NCBI GenBank assembly: GCA_024449915.1
Contig: JAMZAV010000636.1
Coordinates: 62,001-126,000, forward strand
Direction: 5' to 3'
Source of the DNA: Sweltsa coloradensis
Taxonomy: Eukaryota > Arthropoda > Insecta > Plecoptera > Chloroperlidae
DNA length: 64,000 bases
A model generated the notes under the pieces. The model was not told the origin of the DNA and ran no database searches. It saw nothing but the letters and a program-made list of their open reading frames with translations. This document shows, in pieces, positions 20,449 through 34,500 of this stretch. The translations under genes were made by a program, and so were the position numbers. Each line of letters begins with the position of its first letter. Positions within the stretch are counted from its first letter, which is position 1.

Positions 20449-20700
20449 TTGTTAGACGAGTGAGCGTTCATGTGTTGACTACCTGGGAACATTTGCATTT
20501 GCGTTTGATAATTATATAGGTATAAATAACAGGGTTTTAAGTTTAGTTGGTATACGGGTACGTCAACTGTAAGGCAATAAAGCGCCACTCCAGCCTATGA
20601 TGGGCTAGGGAGGCTTTAGGTAGGAGGAAGAAAGGGAATGTTACCGGGTACTCAATATGGCGCACTCAATCGTCTAACAACGACTTTGGCGTTTTCATAG
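20449..20700 (+). mobile_element. Small Helentron-like element, family C (252 bp)
   Basis: Starts TTGTTAGACGAGTGAGCG, contains TGTTGACTACC, and ends CACTCAATCGTCTAACAACG, ACTTTGG, CGTT and TTCATAG. The end matches the family rule: inverted copy of the 5' motif, AACG/CGTT hairpin, then CTAG-like end (here CATAG). The partner is at 41233-41405. Confidence 0.55.
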
Positions 20701-21286
20701 CTTGGTGATTTGGCTTCAAATCAGGGGAAAATTTTTATGGCACAACAAGTGGAAACTCTTTTACTTGAATGCAACTTCAATATTTTTGTGGCATTGAATA
20801 ATATTTTTATTATTTTCAAAAAGTGAAGTCAGCACGCATGACGTTGTAATTACATTGTAATATAAATTTATACAAATTGACACAATGTTGACTTACAAGA
20901 TTTTATCTACGGTTTTTTAAATGTCACCTTTCTGATATGGTGTTTTTGTGGAATTGGTATTATGCCATATTCTATAGAGTTCTAAAAATGTATCTGTATT
21001 TGAAAATGCTCGACATGAACGATGCTATGAACGGAAATGTGATAAGTTAAACGGAAACCCATATCAGAATTCGCTTTACAAATTGAGCATTGCCCTTTCG
21101 ATTAGGAAAATACATGATTTAAAAAAAACTAAAGTATCTTCATTGAAGTCATAACCTTCGTCCGTAGTGTCCTTCAAAACATTTTAGGATTGTATATTTG
21201 AGCATCCGGAGGATATAATAATAGGTGCTTGATATACGATGACGTTTTTAAAATACCCCTACCAGATGCATGTTTGAAGTTATTTA
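20701..21286. other. No gene recognised
   Basis: AT-rich spacer between two Helentron-like copies. No open frame with a recognisable product. Confidence 0.4.
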
Positions 21287-22040
21287 CTAGGAAAACGCTA
21301 AAGTCCCGTAACGTTGATGGATGAGTTTTTTTTTGTAAGTTTTTAGTTTGCGTAGGACCACTTTTCCTTTGCAAGTGCATTTTGAATGCATTGTAGGTGA
21401 TTGTTGTCGTGTTTCTATTGTTACTTGTTAATGTTATTATAAACCTAAAAAAGAACTCATATTAAAACCTTTATTCTATGGATTCTGGCTAACTTTTTCA
21501 ACTTTTTCTTTCAAAAGGTACTACATCACCATAACCTTAATGTCCATGTGAAATATGAACGTTGTAGCCCCACCCGTTTGGTCAAAATCGGCCCAAATGT
21601 CACGAAAATATCGCACTAAAAATCGAAAAAAATCGTAAAAGTACGTTTATTCTATGGATTCTGGTTTAACTTTTCAACTTTTTTTTTCACAAGCTAGTAC
21701 ATCACCATAACCTTAATGTCCATGTAAAATATGAACTTTGTAGCCCCACCTTTTTGGTCAGAATCGATCCAATTGTCACGAAAATATCGCACTAAAAATC
21801 GAAAAAAATCGTAAAAGTGCGATATTCATTAGAAATATTTCTTCGATTGAACCCAAAAACGTGGCACGTCTAAGTTCAGAGATATCGAAGGTCCCCTTCA
21901 ATTTTCATCAAGATCAATTGTGCCGTTTGCCCGGAATCGTGCGAACAAACAGACAAAAAAACAAAAAAAAACATTGGAGCTAAATGTTTTGAGGGGTCAG
22001 TGAAATTGAAGTTTTCGCTTCGCTCGCTACGCTCATCCAA
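21287..22040 (-). mobile_element. Helentron-like element, family A2, complete (754 bp)
   Basis: The 3' end on the left is CTAGGAAAACGCTAAAGTCC with the inverted motif GTTGATGGATGAG; the 5' end at 22040 is the reverse complement of TTGGATGAGCGTAGCGAGCG. The body carries two diverged copies of a module with GCCCCACC, AATCG and ATCGCACTAAAAATCG. The 44 kb copy (43902-44463) and a fragment at 62262-62410 belong to this subfamily. Confidence 0.7.
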
Positions 22041-22450
22041 TAAATCAATTGGTAGTTAATTAAGAAGGATTTTGGCACTTGGTAAACACCTATTCGCTTG
22101 GCCAAGAAGCTTCCGAAGCATATACAACTTAGCAAAGTTGTCAATAAAGCATAAATGGACAGCCCTATACAGTCGTAGACTTAACTTTATCTCAATCAGA
22201 TACAAAAAATTCATGAATATAGTCAATTTTGTACTTTTTAACAAAATCAAAATTCGTGTTACGGTAGGGGGGACAACGGGACAACTGTTCGAAATTTCTA
22301 ACACCTGTGGTGTCAGTCAGCCGAGCGATCAGAAACATGTTTTGGTAATAATTTACATTAATTGAATTTCGAAACCAGTGCTTCGCGAAAGTCTTTAACA
22401 ATCAGTTGATGTAGGCCTAGATATAAGCGATTTGAGGAACCCCCCGAAAA
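22041..22450. other. No gene recognised
   Basis: Overlapping open frames on both strands (up to 97 codons) show no motif, signal peptide or splice context that would support a gene. Confidence 0.4.
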
Positions 22451-22451
22451 G

Positions 22452-22590
22452 GAAAGTAGGTTAGTGGGTTTGGGGGGGAAGCACGCGAAGTGCCGTGTGG
22501 GGCCTAGCTGACCACGGCAACGCACTTCATGCAATCCGCCCACGGCACTTCGCGCCCCCCTCCCCCCCAACCCCACTAACCTACTTGTCA
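22452..22590. repeat. Inverted repeat with G/C runs
   Basis: AAAGTAGGTTAGTGGGTTTG with a G run and GAAGTGCCGTG (22460-22500) returns in reverse complement at 22538-22588 (CACGGCACTTCGCG, C runs, CCCCACTAACCTACTT). It encloses about 35 bp. The arms match over roughly 45 bp. It could be a small foldback unit; the poly-G tract at about 22600 is the point where sequence quality falls. Confidence 0.65.
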
Positions 22591-22599
22591 CTTTTTTTG

Positions 22600-25500
22600 G
22601 GTTGGGGGGGGGGGGGGGGGGGCTCGTTTAATTTAACAAGTACCCGCGGTAGTTCTTTTTGAAAACGTGGAGATTTTTTAAACAATTCCTTTCTGTAAAC
22701 AGCTTTTAAAGCATCCCCTACCCGGTCTAATTTTCGACCTATGTTGGCTTGAAAGTTCCCTAAAAAAAAGTAACAAACAATAAATTGTTTTTTTTTTTAG
22801 TAAAAGTTTTATTAAAAATTTAAGCTTTTAAAAAAACTTCGCTAAAAGCTTTTTATTAGATGGGGCCCCCAGGGAAAATTGATCAAAAGTTTCATCCCCT
22901 CTTTCCTTTTACCCCGTTATTTAAATCCGGACTTCGGGAAAACGGTGGGCCTATATTCCTGGGACATTTTATTATTTCAAAGTCTTCGTGACGTTTGGGG
23001 CTTTAAAAAAAAAGGGATGGGTCCCGGGTTATGGGGGAAAAGGGATGTTTAGTGCGGGCCCGGGGAAAGGTTTTTTTTTTAACCCTAAACACAACGTTGG
23101 GTTTTAGTTTGGGAGAAGAACCGAGAGTGTTGATACACACCCCCAGGGAGCTGCCCCCAAACTGGCTTTGTCGGTACCCAGCCCCCCACGTAAGTAACAT
23201 TTCAAAAAACTTTACGAAAGATACCAAATTTTTTGGGCACTAATTTTTCCCCTCCCCCCCCCAAAAAAAAACCCCCCAAACCCCCCCCCCAAAAAACAGC
23301 TGCCCCTCAAACTGGCTCGTCGGTACCCAGCCTTTACGTAAGTATACATTACAAACAACTCACAGAAAGATACCAACTTATTGGCACTAATTTCATCCAC
23401 ACACAAACCCCCCCCGACAGGGTGCCCCTCAAAATGGGTCGTCCGGGACCCACCCCTTTCGTGTTTTAAAATTTACAAACAATCCCCAGAAAAATACCCC
23501 TTATTGGCACTAATTTCATCCACACACCCCCCGAGCAAACCCGCCCCTCAAACTGGCTTGTCGGTACCCAGCATTTACGTAAGTATACACTTACAAACAA
23601 CTTACAGAAAGATACCAACTTAAATTGGCACTAAATTTTTCCCAACACACCCCCCAGCGGGCCCCCCCCAAAATGGCTCGTTTGGGACCAGCCTTTACGT
23701 AAGTATTTCATTACCCAAACAAATCACAAAAAGTACCAAATTATTGGGACTAATTTCATCCACAAAACACCCCCGAGCGCTGCCCCTCAACTGGCTCGTC
23801 GGTTTCCCCGGCCCTTTACGTAAGTATAAAATTACAAACCAAAATTTACAGAAAGATACCCAACTTTTTGGGACTAATTTTCATCCACACACACCCCCGA
23901 GGGAGCTGCCCCTCAAACTTTCCTCGTCCCGGTACCCCAAACCCTTTAGTAAATTACTTACAAACAACCACAGAAAGATACCCAAATTATTGGGAAAAAA
24001 ATTTTTATTTCCCCAGCCCCCCCGAGCAGCCCCGCCCCTCAAAATGCTTTGTCCCCGGGAAACCCCGCCTTTCTTTAAATATTCAAAATTTCAAAAACAA
24101 CTCACAGAAAGTACCAACTTATTGGCCTAAATTTCATCCACCACACCCCCGACAGCTGCCCCTCAAAAATGGGGTCGTCGGGACCCAGCCTTTACGTAAG
24201 TATACATTACAAACAACTCACGAAAGATCCCCAAATTATTGGGGACTAATTTCATTCCCCCCACCCCACCCCCGAGCCCTGCCCCTCAAACTGGGTCTCG
24301 GGACCCAGCCTTTTTTCGTAAGGGGGTACATTAAAAAACAACTTCCAGAAAGAAAACCAACTTTTTGGCTCTAATTTCATCCAAAAAACCCCAACCCCCG
24401 AGGGAGCCCGCCCCTTCAAACTGGGTCTCGGTACCCGCCTTTACGTAAATATAAAAATTTCAAAAAACTCACGAAAAGATACCAACTTATTGCACTAATT
24501 TTAAAACCCCCAAAACACCCCCCGAGGGGAGGGTGCCCCCCAAACTGGGGTCGTCGGGTACCCAGCCCTTTTCGTAAGTAAAACAAATTTCAAACAAATC
24601 ACAGAAAATACCAATTTTTTTGGGGACTAATTTCATCCCCACACACCCCCGAGCAGGGGTGCCCCTCAAACTGGCTCGCGGGTACCCAGCCTTTAAAGTA
24701 AGGAGACAATACAACCAACTCACAGAAAAGATACCAACTTATTGGCACTAATTTCATCCACACACACCCCCGAGCAGCTGCCCCTCAAACTTTGGCTCGT
24801 CGGGACCCCGGGTTTTACGTAAGTATACATTACAAAAAACCCTTTCAGGAAAAATACCAACTTATTGGGGCCCGAATTTTATCCACACAGCCCCCCGAGG
24901 GAGCTGCCCCTCAAAAGGCTTTGTCGGGACCCACCTTTTTTCGTAATTACATTAAAACAACTCACAGAAAGAATTTCCAAATTTTTTTTGGGACTAATTT
25001 CATTCCCCACCACCCCCGAGGGGAGCTTCCCCCCAAACCCGGCTCGTCGGTAACCCAGCCTTGACGTAAATAAAACCTTACAAAAAAACCCCACAAAAGA
25101 TACCAACTTATTGGCATAATTTCATCCACCACACCCCCCCAGCAGGGGTGCCCCTCAAACTGGGCCTCGTTTCCCAGCCTTTACGTAAGTATACTTACAA
25201 ACAATTTACAGGGAAAAATACCAACTTAAATTGGGGGCCCCAAATTTTTTATCCACCCCACACCCCCGGAGCAGCTGCCCCCCAAAATGGCTCCCTCGGT
25301 ACCCAGCCTTTACCCTAAAGTTTTACAAATTACAAACCAAATTTCAGAAAGGGGTACCCAAATTATTGGCACTAATTTCATCCACACACACCCCCGAGCA
25401 GCTGCCCCTCAAACTGGCTCGTTGGTACCCAGCCTTTTTTAAAATTCGAAGTAAAAATTGAAAAAAACTTTTACAGAAAGATACCCAAATTATTGGGACT

Positions 25501-28500
25501 AATTTCATCCACACCAAAACCCCCGAGCCCGCTGCCCCTCAAAATGGCTCTCGGGACCCGGGGGGGCCCTTTTCGTGGGATACATTTCAAACAACTCACA
25601 AAAAAGATCCAACTTATTGGCACTTAAATTTTATCCCCCACACCCCCGAGCACTGCCCCCCAAACGGGGGTCGTTTGGTACCCAGCCCCTTTACGTAAGT
25701 TTCATTTCAAACAAATCAAAAGGGAAAAAAAAAAAAACCAAATTATTGGCATAAATTTTAAACCCACAAAACCCCCCCCGAGCAGCTGCCCCCCCAAAAG
25801 GGGTCGTCGGTACCCGCCTTTTCGTAAGTATTTTTCATTACAAAAACTCACGAAAGATACAACTTATTGGCCTAATTTCTCCACACACCCCCCGAGGGAG
25901 CTGGCCCCCCCGGCTCGTCGGTCCCAGCCTTTACGTAAGTATACATTACAAACAACTCCAAAAGACCCAAATTATTGGCACTAATTTTTCCACAACACAA
26001 ACCCTAGCAGCTGCCCCTCAAACTGGGGTCGTCGGAACCCCCCCTTTACGTTTGTTTTACATTACAAACAACTCACCGAAGACCAACTTATTGGCACTAA
26101 AATTTTATCCACCCACACCCCCAGCAGCCCGGCCCCTCAAAATGGCCCTTTGTCGGTAGGGCCCGGCCCCTTTTAACGTAAGTATACACTACAAAAAACT
26201 CACAGAAAAATTAAAACCAAAAAAAAATTAAAAATTTGCCCCTTTTAATTTTTCATCCACCCACACACCCCCGAGCAGCTGCCCCCCAAACTGGCTCGTC
26301 GGGGACCCCGCCTTTAAAGTAAGATCCCCTTACAAACAACTCACAGAAAAATACCAACTTATTGGCCCCTAAATTTCCCTCCCACACACCCCCGAGGGAT
26401 CTGCCCCCCAAACGGCTCGTCGGTACCCAGCCTTTTTCTAAGGGATAAAATTACAAACAACTCACAGAAAAATACCAACCCTTTTTTGGGACTTTTTCAT
26501 CCCACACACCCCCGAGCAGCTGGGCCCCTTCCAAATGGCTCGTCGGGGACCCAGGGCCCTTTTCGTAAGTAATTTCCCTTTCAAAAAACTCACAGAAAGA
26601 AAACCATCTTATTGGCACTAATTTTTATCCCACACACCCCCGGCAGCTGCCCCCTCCAAAAGGCCCCGTCGGGACCCAGCCTTTTAAAGTAATATCATTT
26701 TCAAACAACTCACAGAAAGATACCAAATTATTGGCAATAAATTTTATCCCACCAAAACCCCCGGGGCAGCTGGGCCCCCCAAAATGGGGTCGTCGGTCCC
26801 CCGGGCCCTTTACGTAAGTATACATAACAAACAACTCCCAGAAAGATACCAAAATTATTGGCCTAAAATTTCCCTCCCCACCCCACCCCCGAGACTGCCC
26901 CCCCAAACCCGGCTCGTCGGTACCCCCAAACCTTTACGTAAGTTTTCATTACAAAAAAACTCCCCAGGGAAAAATACCAAATTATTGGGACTTTAAATTT
27001 TATCCCACCACCCCCCCCGAGCAGGGTGCCCCTAAAAAAGGCTCGTCGGTACCCAGCCTTTAGGTAAGTTAAAAGCATTACAAACAACTCAAAAGAAGTT
27101 TCCAACTTATTGGGGGACATTTTCATCCAAAACCCACCCCGAGGGGAGCTTCCCCCCAAAACCCGGCTCGTCGGGACCCCCTTTAAAGTAAGTATACATT
27201 ACAAACAACTCACAGAAAGATACCAACTTATTGGCACTAATTTCATCCACACACACCCCCGACACTGCCCCCCAAACTGGGTCGGGGGGGGGAAAACCCA
27301 GGGCCCTTTCGTAAATATACATTCAAAAAAATCACAGAAAGATACCCCAAATTTTTGGCAAAAAAAAAAATTTCATCCACACACCCCCCCGAGCAGCTGC
27401 CCCTCAAACTGGCTCGTCTGGTAAAACCCCGCCTTTTCGTAAGTTTTACATTCAACAAATCACAGGGAAAAATACCAACTTTTTTGGCACTTATTTCATC
27501 CCCCACACCCCCCGAGCAGCTGCCCCTCAAAATGGGCTCGTCGGTTTCCCAGGGCCCTTTCGTTTAAATATAACATTACAAAAAACTCAAAAAAAAAAAC
27601 CAAATTTTGGCACTAATTTTTTCCACCCACCCCTGATAAGCTGCCCCCAAAATGGCCCCCGTCGGGACCCAGCCCTTTCGTAAATTACATTACAAACAAC
27701 CCCACAGAAAAATACCAAACCTTTTTTTGCCCCTAATTTTATCCCCCCACAAACCCCCGTGGGGTGCCCCCTCCCAACCCGGGGTCGTCGGGACCCAACC
27801 TTTACGTTTAAATACATTACAAACCAAAATCAAGAAAGATACAAACTTTTTGGGACTAATTTCAAACCACACACTCCCCGAGGGGACTGCCCCTCAAACT
27901 GGCTCGTCCCGGGACCCCGCCTTTACCCTAAGTATACTTACAAACAAATCACAAAAGATCCAACTTATTGGGACTAAATTTTATCCACACAAACCCGCCC
28001 AGGGACCCGCCCCCCAAACTGGGGGTCGTCGGTACCCAGCCCTTTTTCGTTTAATTTTAAAATTACAAACACCCCACAGAAAGATAACCAAAATTTTTTT
28101 TGGGCTTTAAATTTTATCCCCACACACCCCCCACAGCTGCCCCCCCCCAAACTGGCTTTGTCGGGGACCCAGCCCCCCCCCCTTAACCCTAGTATTTCTT
28201 ACAAAAAAACTCACAGAAAAAATACCCAAATTATTGGGGCCCAAATTTTTTACCAAAAAAAAAAACACCCCCTAGCACTGCCCCTCAAACTGGTTTGGGC
28301 GGTACCCGGGCCCTTTAAATTTAAATATACATTACAAACAACTCACAGAAAGATACCAACTTATTGGCACTAATTTCATCCACACACAACCCCGAGAAGC
28401 TGGGGCCCCTCAAACTGGCTCGTCGGTAAACCCAAACCTTTACGTAATATACATTACAAAAAAATCACAAAGATACCACTTATTGGCTTTCTTATTTCAT

Positions 28501-31500
28501 TTCCCCACACACCCCCCAGCCCCCCGCCCCCGCCCCCCTCAAAAAACTGGGGGTCGTCGGTTTCCCCGCCTTTACGTAGTTTTACATTTTTAAAAAACTC
28601 AAAGAAAAATACCAAATTATTGGCTAATTTCATCCCCCACCACCCCCGAGGGACCCGCCCCCCCAAAAAGGGTCGTCGGTACCCAAGGGTTTCGTAAGTA
28701 TAATTACAAAAACTCACAGAAAGATTTCCAACTTATTGGCCCCTAAATTTTATCCACACCCCCCCCCCGAGGGAAACTGCCCCTCAAATGGCTCGTCGGT
28801 ACCAACCTTTCGTATGTATAAAATTATAAACAACTCCCCAGAAAGATCCCAACCTTTTTTGGCCTAATTTCTCCACACACACCCCCAGCAGGGTGCCCCT
28901 CAAACCCGGCTCCCTCGGGACCCAGGGCCTTTTCGTAAGTATACCTTTTAAAAAAACTCACAGAAAGATACAACTTATTGGCACTAAAATTTTATCCACA
29001 ACACCCCCCCAGCAGCTGCCCCTCAAAATGGCTCCCTCGGTACCCAGCCTTTACGTAAGTATACATTACAAACCAACTCACCCCGGGAAAAAAAACCAAA
29101 ATTATTGGCACCCAAATTTCCCTCCCCCACAACCCCCCCCGGGGGGCAGCGGGCCCCCCAAACTGGCTTTGTCGGTACCCAGCCTTTTTCTTAAATATAC
29201 ATTACAAACAACTCACAGAAAGAACCAACTTATTTGGCACTTTTAATTTTTATCCCCACACAAAAACCCCCAGGGACCCGCCCCTCAAACTGGCTCGGCG
29301 GGACCCACCTTTTTCGTAAGTATACATTACAAAAAACTCACAGAAAGGGGAAACCCAAATTATTTGGGACAATTTCATCCACACACACCCCCGAGCAGCT
29401 GCCCCTCAAACTGGCCCCCCGTCCCGGGACCCACCTTTTTCGTAAAAAAAATATCCATTACAACAAATCACAGAAAATACCAACTTTTTTGGCACTAATT
29501 TCTCCACACCACCCCCCAGGGAGCTTTCCCCCCAAAAATGGGTCGTCGGTACCCAGCCTTTACCCTAATTTTACATTACAAAAAAACTTTTACAAAAAAG
29601 ATCCAACTTTTTTGGGGATAATTTTCCACAAAACACCCCCGAGGGGGGGCTGGGCCCCCTCAAACTGGCCCCGTCGGGACCCAGCCTTTAAAGTAAGTAT
29701 ACATTTTCAAAACAACTCACAGAAAAAATACCCAACCCAAATTATTGGGGGCCCATTTTATCACACACACCCCCAAGGGGCCCGCTGCCCCTCAAACTGG
29801 CTCGTCGGTACCCAGCCTTTTCCCCTAAGTATACATTAAAAAACAACGCCCAAAAAAAAAAAAGATACCAAAAATTATTGGCTAAATTTCATCCACACCC
29901 ACCCCCGAGCGCCCGCCCCCTCAAACTGGGTCGTCGGTACCCAGCCTTTTACGTAATATACCCCTTTTTCAAACAAATCACGGAAAAAATTCCAACTTAT
30001 TGGCACAATTTTATCACAAAACACCCCCGGAAACAAACTGCCCTCAAACTGGCTCTCGGTACCCAGGGGCCCTTTTCCTTTAAAATTAAAACATTACCAA
30101 AAAACTCACAGAAAAATACCAAATTATTGGCACTAAAAAAATTTCCCCCCCACACCCACCCCGAGCAGCTGCCGCCCAAACTGGCTCGTCGGTACCCCCC
30201 CTTTTCGTTTAAAATACATTTTCAAACAACTCCCTGGAAAAATACCCAAATTATTGGGACCCAATTTTTCCACACACACCCCCCCAGCTCCCCTCAAACT
30301 GGCTCGTCGGTACCCAGGCCTTTTTTTACGGGAAAAATATACATTACAAACAACTCACAGAAAGATACCAACTTATTGGCACTAATTTCATCCACACACC
30401 CCCGAGCAGCTGCCCCTCAAAAGGGGGTCTTTTGGTTTCCCAGCCCTTTTCGTAAGGGATTTCTTCCCAAAAAACCCCACAGAAAGGGTCCAACTTTTTT
30501 GGGCCCAAAAAAAATTTCATCCACACACCCCCCCCAGCAGCTGGGCCCCCTCAAACTGGCTCGTCGATACCCACCCCTTTTTCGTTAGTATAAAAATTCC
30601 AACAACTCACAGAAAATACCAACTTATTGGACTAATTTTATTCCCACACACCCCCAGCAGGGTGCCCCTCAAACTGGCTTCGGTTTTAAAACCCCCCCGC
30701 CCCTTTTCGTAAGTATAACATTACAACAAATCACAGAAAGATACCCAACTTTTTGGCACTAATTTTTATCCACACAAAAAAAAACCCCCCAGCAGGCTGC
30801 CCCTCAAACTGGCTCGTCGGGACCCAGGGGCCCTTTTTCGTGTTCAAGGAACAAACAAATTCACATAAAAATACCCAAAATTATTGGGACTAATTTCATC
30901 CACACACCCCGACAAACTGCCCAATTTAAACTGGGGTCGTCGGGACCCCCAGCCTTTTCGGTTTGTATACTTACAAAAAACTCACAGAAAGGGTACCAAC
31001 TTTTTTGGCACTAATTTATGCCAAAACCACACCCGAAGGGAGCTGCCCCCAAAATTGGGTCGTCGGGAAAACCCCGGGGCCCTTTAAAGTAAGTATCATT
31101 TCAAACCAAATCACAGAAAGATACCCTTATTGGGGGGCCCAATTTTTATCCCACCCCACCCCCGACAGCCGCCCCTCAAACCCCGGGGTCCCTCGGTAAC
31201 CCAAACCCTTTTCGTAAGTATACCTACAAACAACTCACAAAAAAGATACCAACTTTTTTAAGCCTAAATTTCTCCCCCCCACCCCCGAGGAAACTGCCCC
31301 TCAAACTGGCTCGTCGGTCCCAGCCTTTACGTTGTATACATTCAAAACAAATCACAGAAAAATACCAAATTTTGGCACAATTTCATCCCCACCAAAAAAC
31401 CCCCAGCAGCTGCCCCTCAAAAATGGCTCGTCGGGTTCCCCCAGCCTTTACTAAGTTAAAATTACAAACAAATCACAGAAAGAAACCAACTTATTGGCAC

Positions 31501-34500
31501 TAATTTTTTTTCCCACCCACCCCCCGGGAACCCTGCCCCAAACCCGGCTCGTCGGTAAACCCCCCCCTTTTCGTAAATTTTCATTAAAAAACAACTCACA
31601 AAAAATACCATCCCTTTTTGGGACTTTAAATTTTATCCCAACACCCCCGAGCAGCTGCCCCTCAAACTGGGTTCGTCGGGACCCAGCCTTTACCCTAGGG
31701 ATCATTCAACAAATCACGAAAGATACCAACTAATTGGCACTAATTTTATCCCACACCCCCGGAAAAAAAGGCCCTTTTCCCCCCCCAAACTCTCGCGGTA
31801 CCCCCTTTACGAAGTATACATTACAAACACCCCAAAAGAAAGATACCCAAATTATTGGGACTTTAAATTTTAAACCACCCACACCCCCGAGGGAAACTTC
31901 CCCTCAAAATGGGGTCGTCCGGGACCCCCCTTTACTAAGTATACATTACAAACAACTTCACAGAAAGGATACCCAACTTATTGGCACTAATTTCATCCAC
32001 ACACACCCCCCAGCAGCTGCCCCCCAAAAATGGCTCGTCCCGGGAAACCCCGCCTTTTTCGTAAATATACCCTTACAAGCACTCACAGAAAGATACCAAC
32101 TTTTGGCCTAATTTTCATCCACACCCCACCCCCGAGCAGGGTGGGCCCCTCAAACTGGCTTCGTCGGTAAACCCAGCCTTTACCCTAAGTATAACTTTAA
32201 AAAAAAAAAACCCCCCAGGGAAAAATACCAACTTATTGGGCAAATAATTTCATCCCCCACAAAACCCCGATAAGCTGCCCCTCAAACTGGCTCGTCGGTA
32301 CCCAGCCTTTACGTAAGTATACATTACAAACAACTCACAGAAAGATACCAACTTTGGGGACTAATTTTAAACCCACAACCCCACCCCGATAAAGGGGTGC
32401 CCCTCAAACTGGCTCCCTCGGGAACCCCCGCCTTTTTCTTTAAATATACATTACAAACAACTCAAAAAAAGATCCCCAAAACCCTTTTTTTTTTTAAATT
32501 TTTCCCAAAATTTAATTTTTTTATCCACACACATCCCCGACAGCTGCCCTCAAAAATGGCTCGTCGGTACCCGCCTTTACCCTAAGTTATAATTACAAAC
32601 CCTCCACTTTAAAGGGTACCAACTTATTGGGACTAATTTCATCCACACCACCCCGAGCATCTGCCCCTTTAAACCCGGCTCGTCGGGACCCAGCCATTAC
32701 GTAAGTATACATTACAAACAACACACAGAAAGAAAACCAAACTTTTTGGCACTAATTTCATCCACACACACCCCCCGAGCAGGGGTGCCCCCCAAAATGG
32801 GGTCGTTTGGTACCCCAGCCCCTTTTCGTAAGTATTAAAATTACAAAAAACTCACAAAAAAGATACCCAAATTATTTTGGGGGTAAAAATTTATCCCACA
32901 AACACCCCCGAGCAGCTGCCCCTTTAAAATGGCTCGTCGGTACCCACCTTTACGTAATAACATTAAAACAACCCAAAAGATACCAAATTATTGGCACTAA
33001 TTTCATCCACACACACCCCCGAGCAGCTGCCCCTCAAACTGGCTCGTCGGTACCCAGCCTTTACGTAAATAAAACATTACAAAACTCACAAAAGATCCCA
33101 ACTTATTTGGGTTTTAATTTTAAACCACACACACCCCCCCGCGGCCCAAAGGGCCTGGCCCCCTTTTAAACTGGCCCCCTTGCGGTTTCCCAGCCTTTTT
33201 CTTTTAAATATACATTACAAACAAAAATCACAGAAAAATACCAACTTTTGGGACTTTAAATTTTTATCCACACACACCCCCGAGGGGAGGGTGCCCCCAA
33301 AAATGGGGGTCTTTGGTACCCGGGGCCCTTTTTCGTATGTATACATTACAAACAATTTACAAAAATACCAACTTATTGGCACTAAAGTTTCATCCACCAA
33401 AAAACCCCCCCGAGCAGCTGCCCCTCAAACTGGCTCGTCGGTAAAGCAGGCCTTTACTTTAAATAAAACTTTCAAACAACTCAACAGAAAGATACCAACT
33501 TTTTGGGACTAATTTTTCCCACACACCCCCGAGCACTGCCCCTCAAAGTGGGGTCGTCGGTCCCCACCTTTCCTAAGTATACATTACAAAACCCCAAATC
33601 CCCGAAAGATCCCAAATTATTGGCACTTTTAAATTTCATCCACACACACCCCCGGGGGAGCTCCTCCTCAAAAATGGCTCGTCGGGAACCCAGCCCCTTT
33701 GCCTTTAAATATAATTACAAACAAATCACAGAAAGGATACCAACTTATTGGCCTAATTTTTTTATCCACACCACCCCCGAGGCCCGGGGCCCCCCAAACG
33801 GGTCGTCGGTACCCCGCCTTTTTCGTAAGTATTCATTTTCAAACAAAACTTTAAAAAAAAAGAACCAACCTTTTTTGGGGACTAATTTCTCCACACACAC
33901 CCCCCCAAACAGCGGGCCCCCCAAAATGGCCGTCGGGACCCCGCCTTTACGTAAGTAAAAAACCCTTTTCAAAAAACTCACAGAAAGATACCAACTTATT
34001 GGCACTAATTTCATCCAAAACAACCCCCCGACACTGCCCCCCAAACTGGGGTCGTCGGTCCCAGCCTTTTTCGTTTTAAATTTACTTACAAAAAAACTCA
34101 CAGAAAAATACCAACCCTTTTTGGCACTAATTTCAAACCCAAAACACCCCCCCGAGCACTGCCCCTCAAACTGGCTCGTCGGTTTCCCCCCTTTAAAGTA
34201 AGTATTCCCTTCAAACCAAATCACAAAAAAGATACCCCAAATTATTGGGGACTAATTTCATCCACAAAACCCCCCCCGAGGGGCTGCCCCTCAAACTGGC
34301 TTTGTTTGGTAACCCAGGCCCCTTTCGTTTAAGTAACATTACCCAAAAAACTCCCAGAAAAATACCAACTTATTGGGGACAATTTCATCCACACACACCC
34401 CCCCGAGGGAGGGTGCCCCTCAAACGGCTCGTCGGTCCGGGGCCCTTTTTCGTAATATACATTTTCAAACAACTCACAAAAAAGATACCAACTTATTTGG

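Noticed and set aside
29878..30588. Open frame of 236 codons and many others at 23-37.6 kb
   Set aside because: They read through the 117-bp satellite with frame changes caused by poor base quality; no domain, start context or splice signals specific to a gene.
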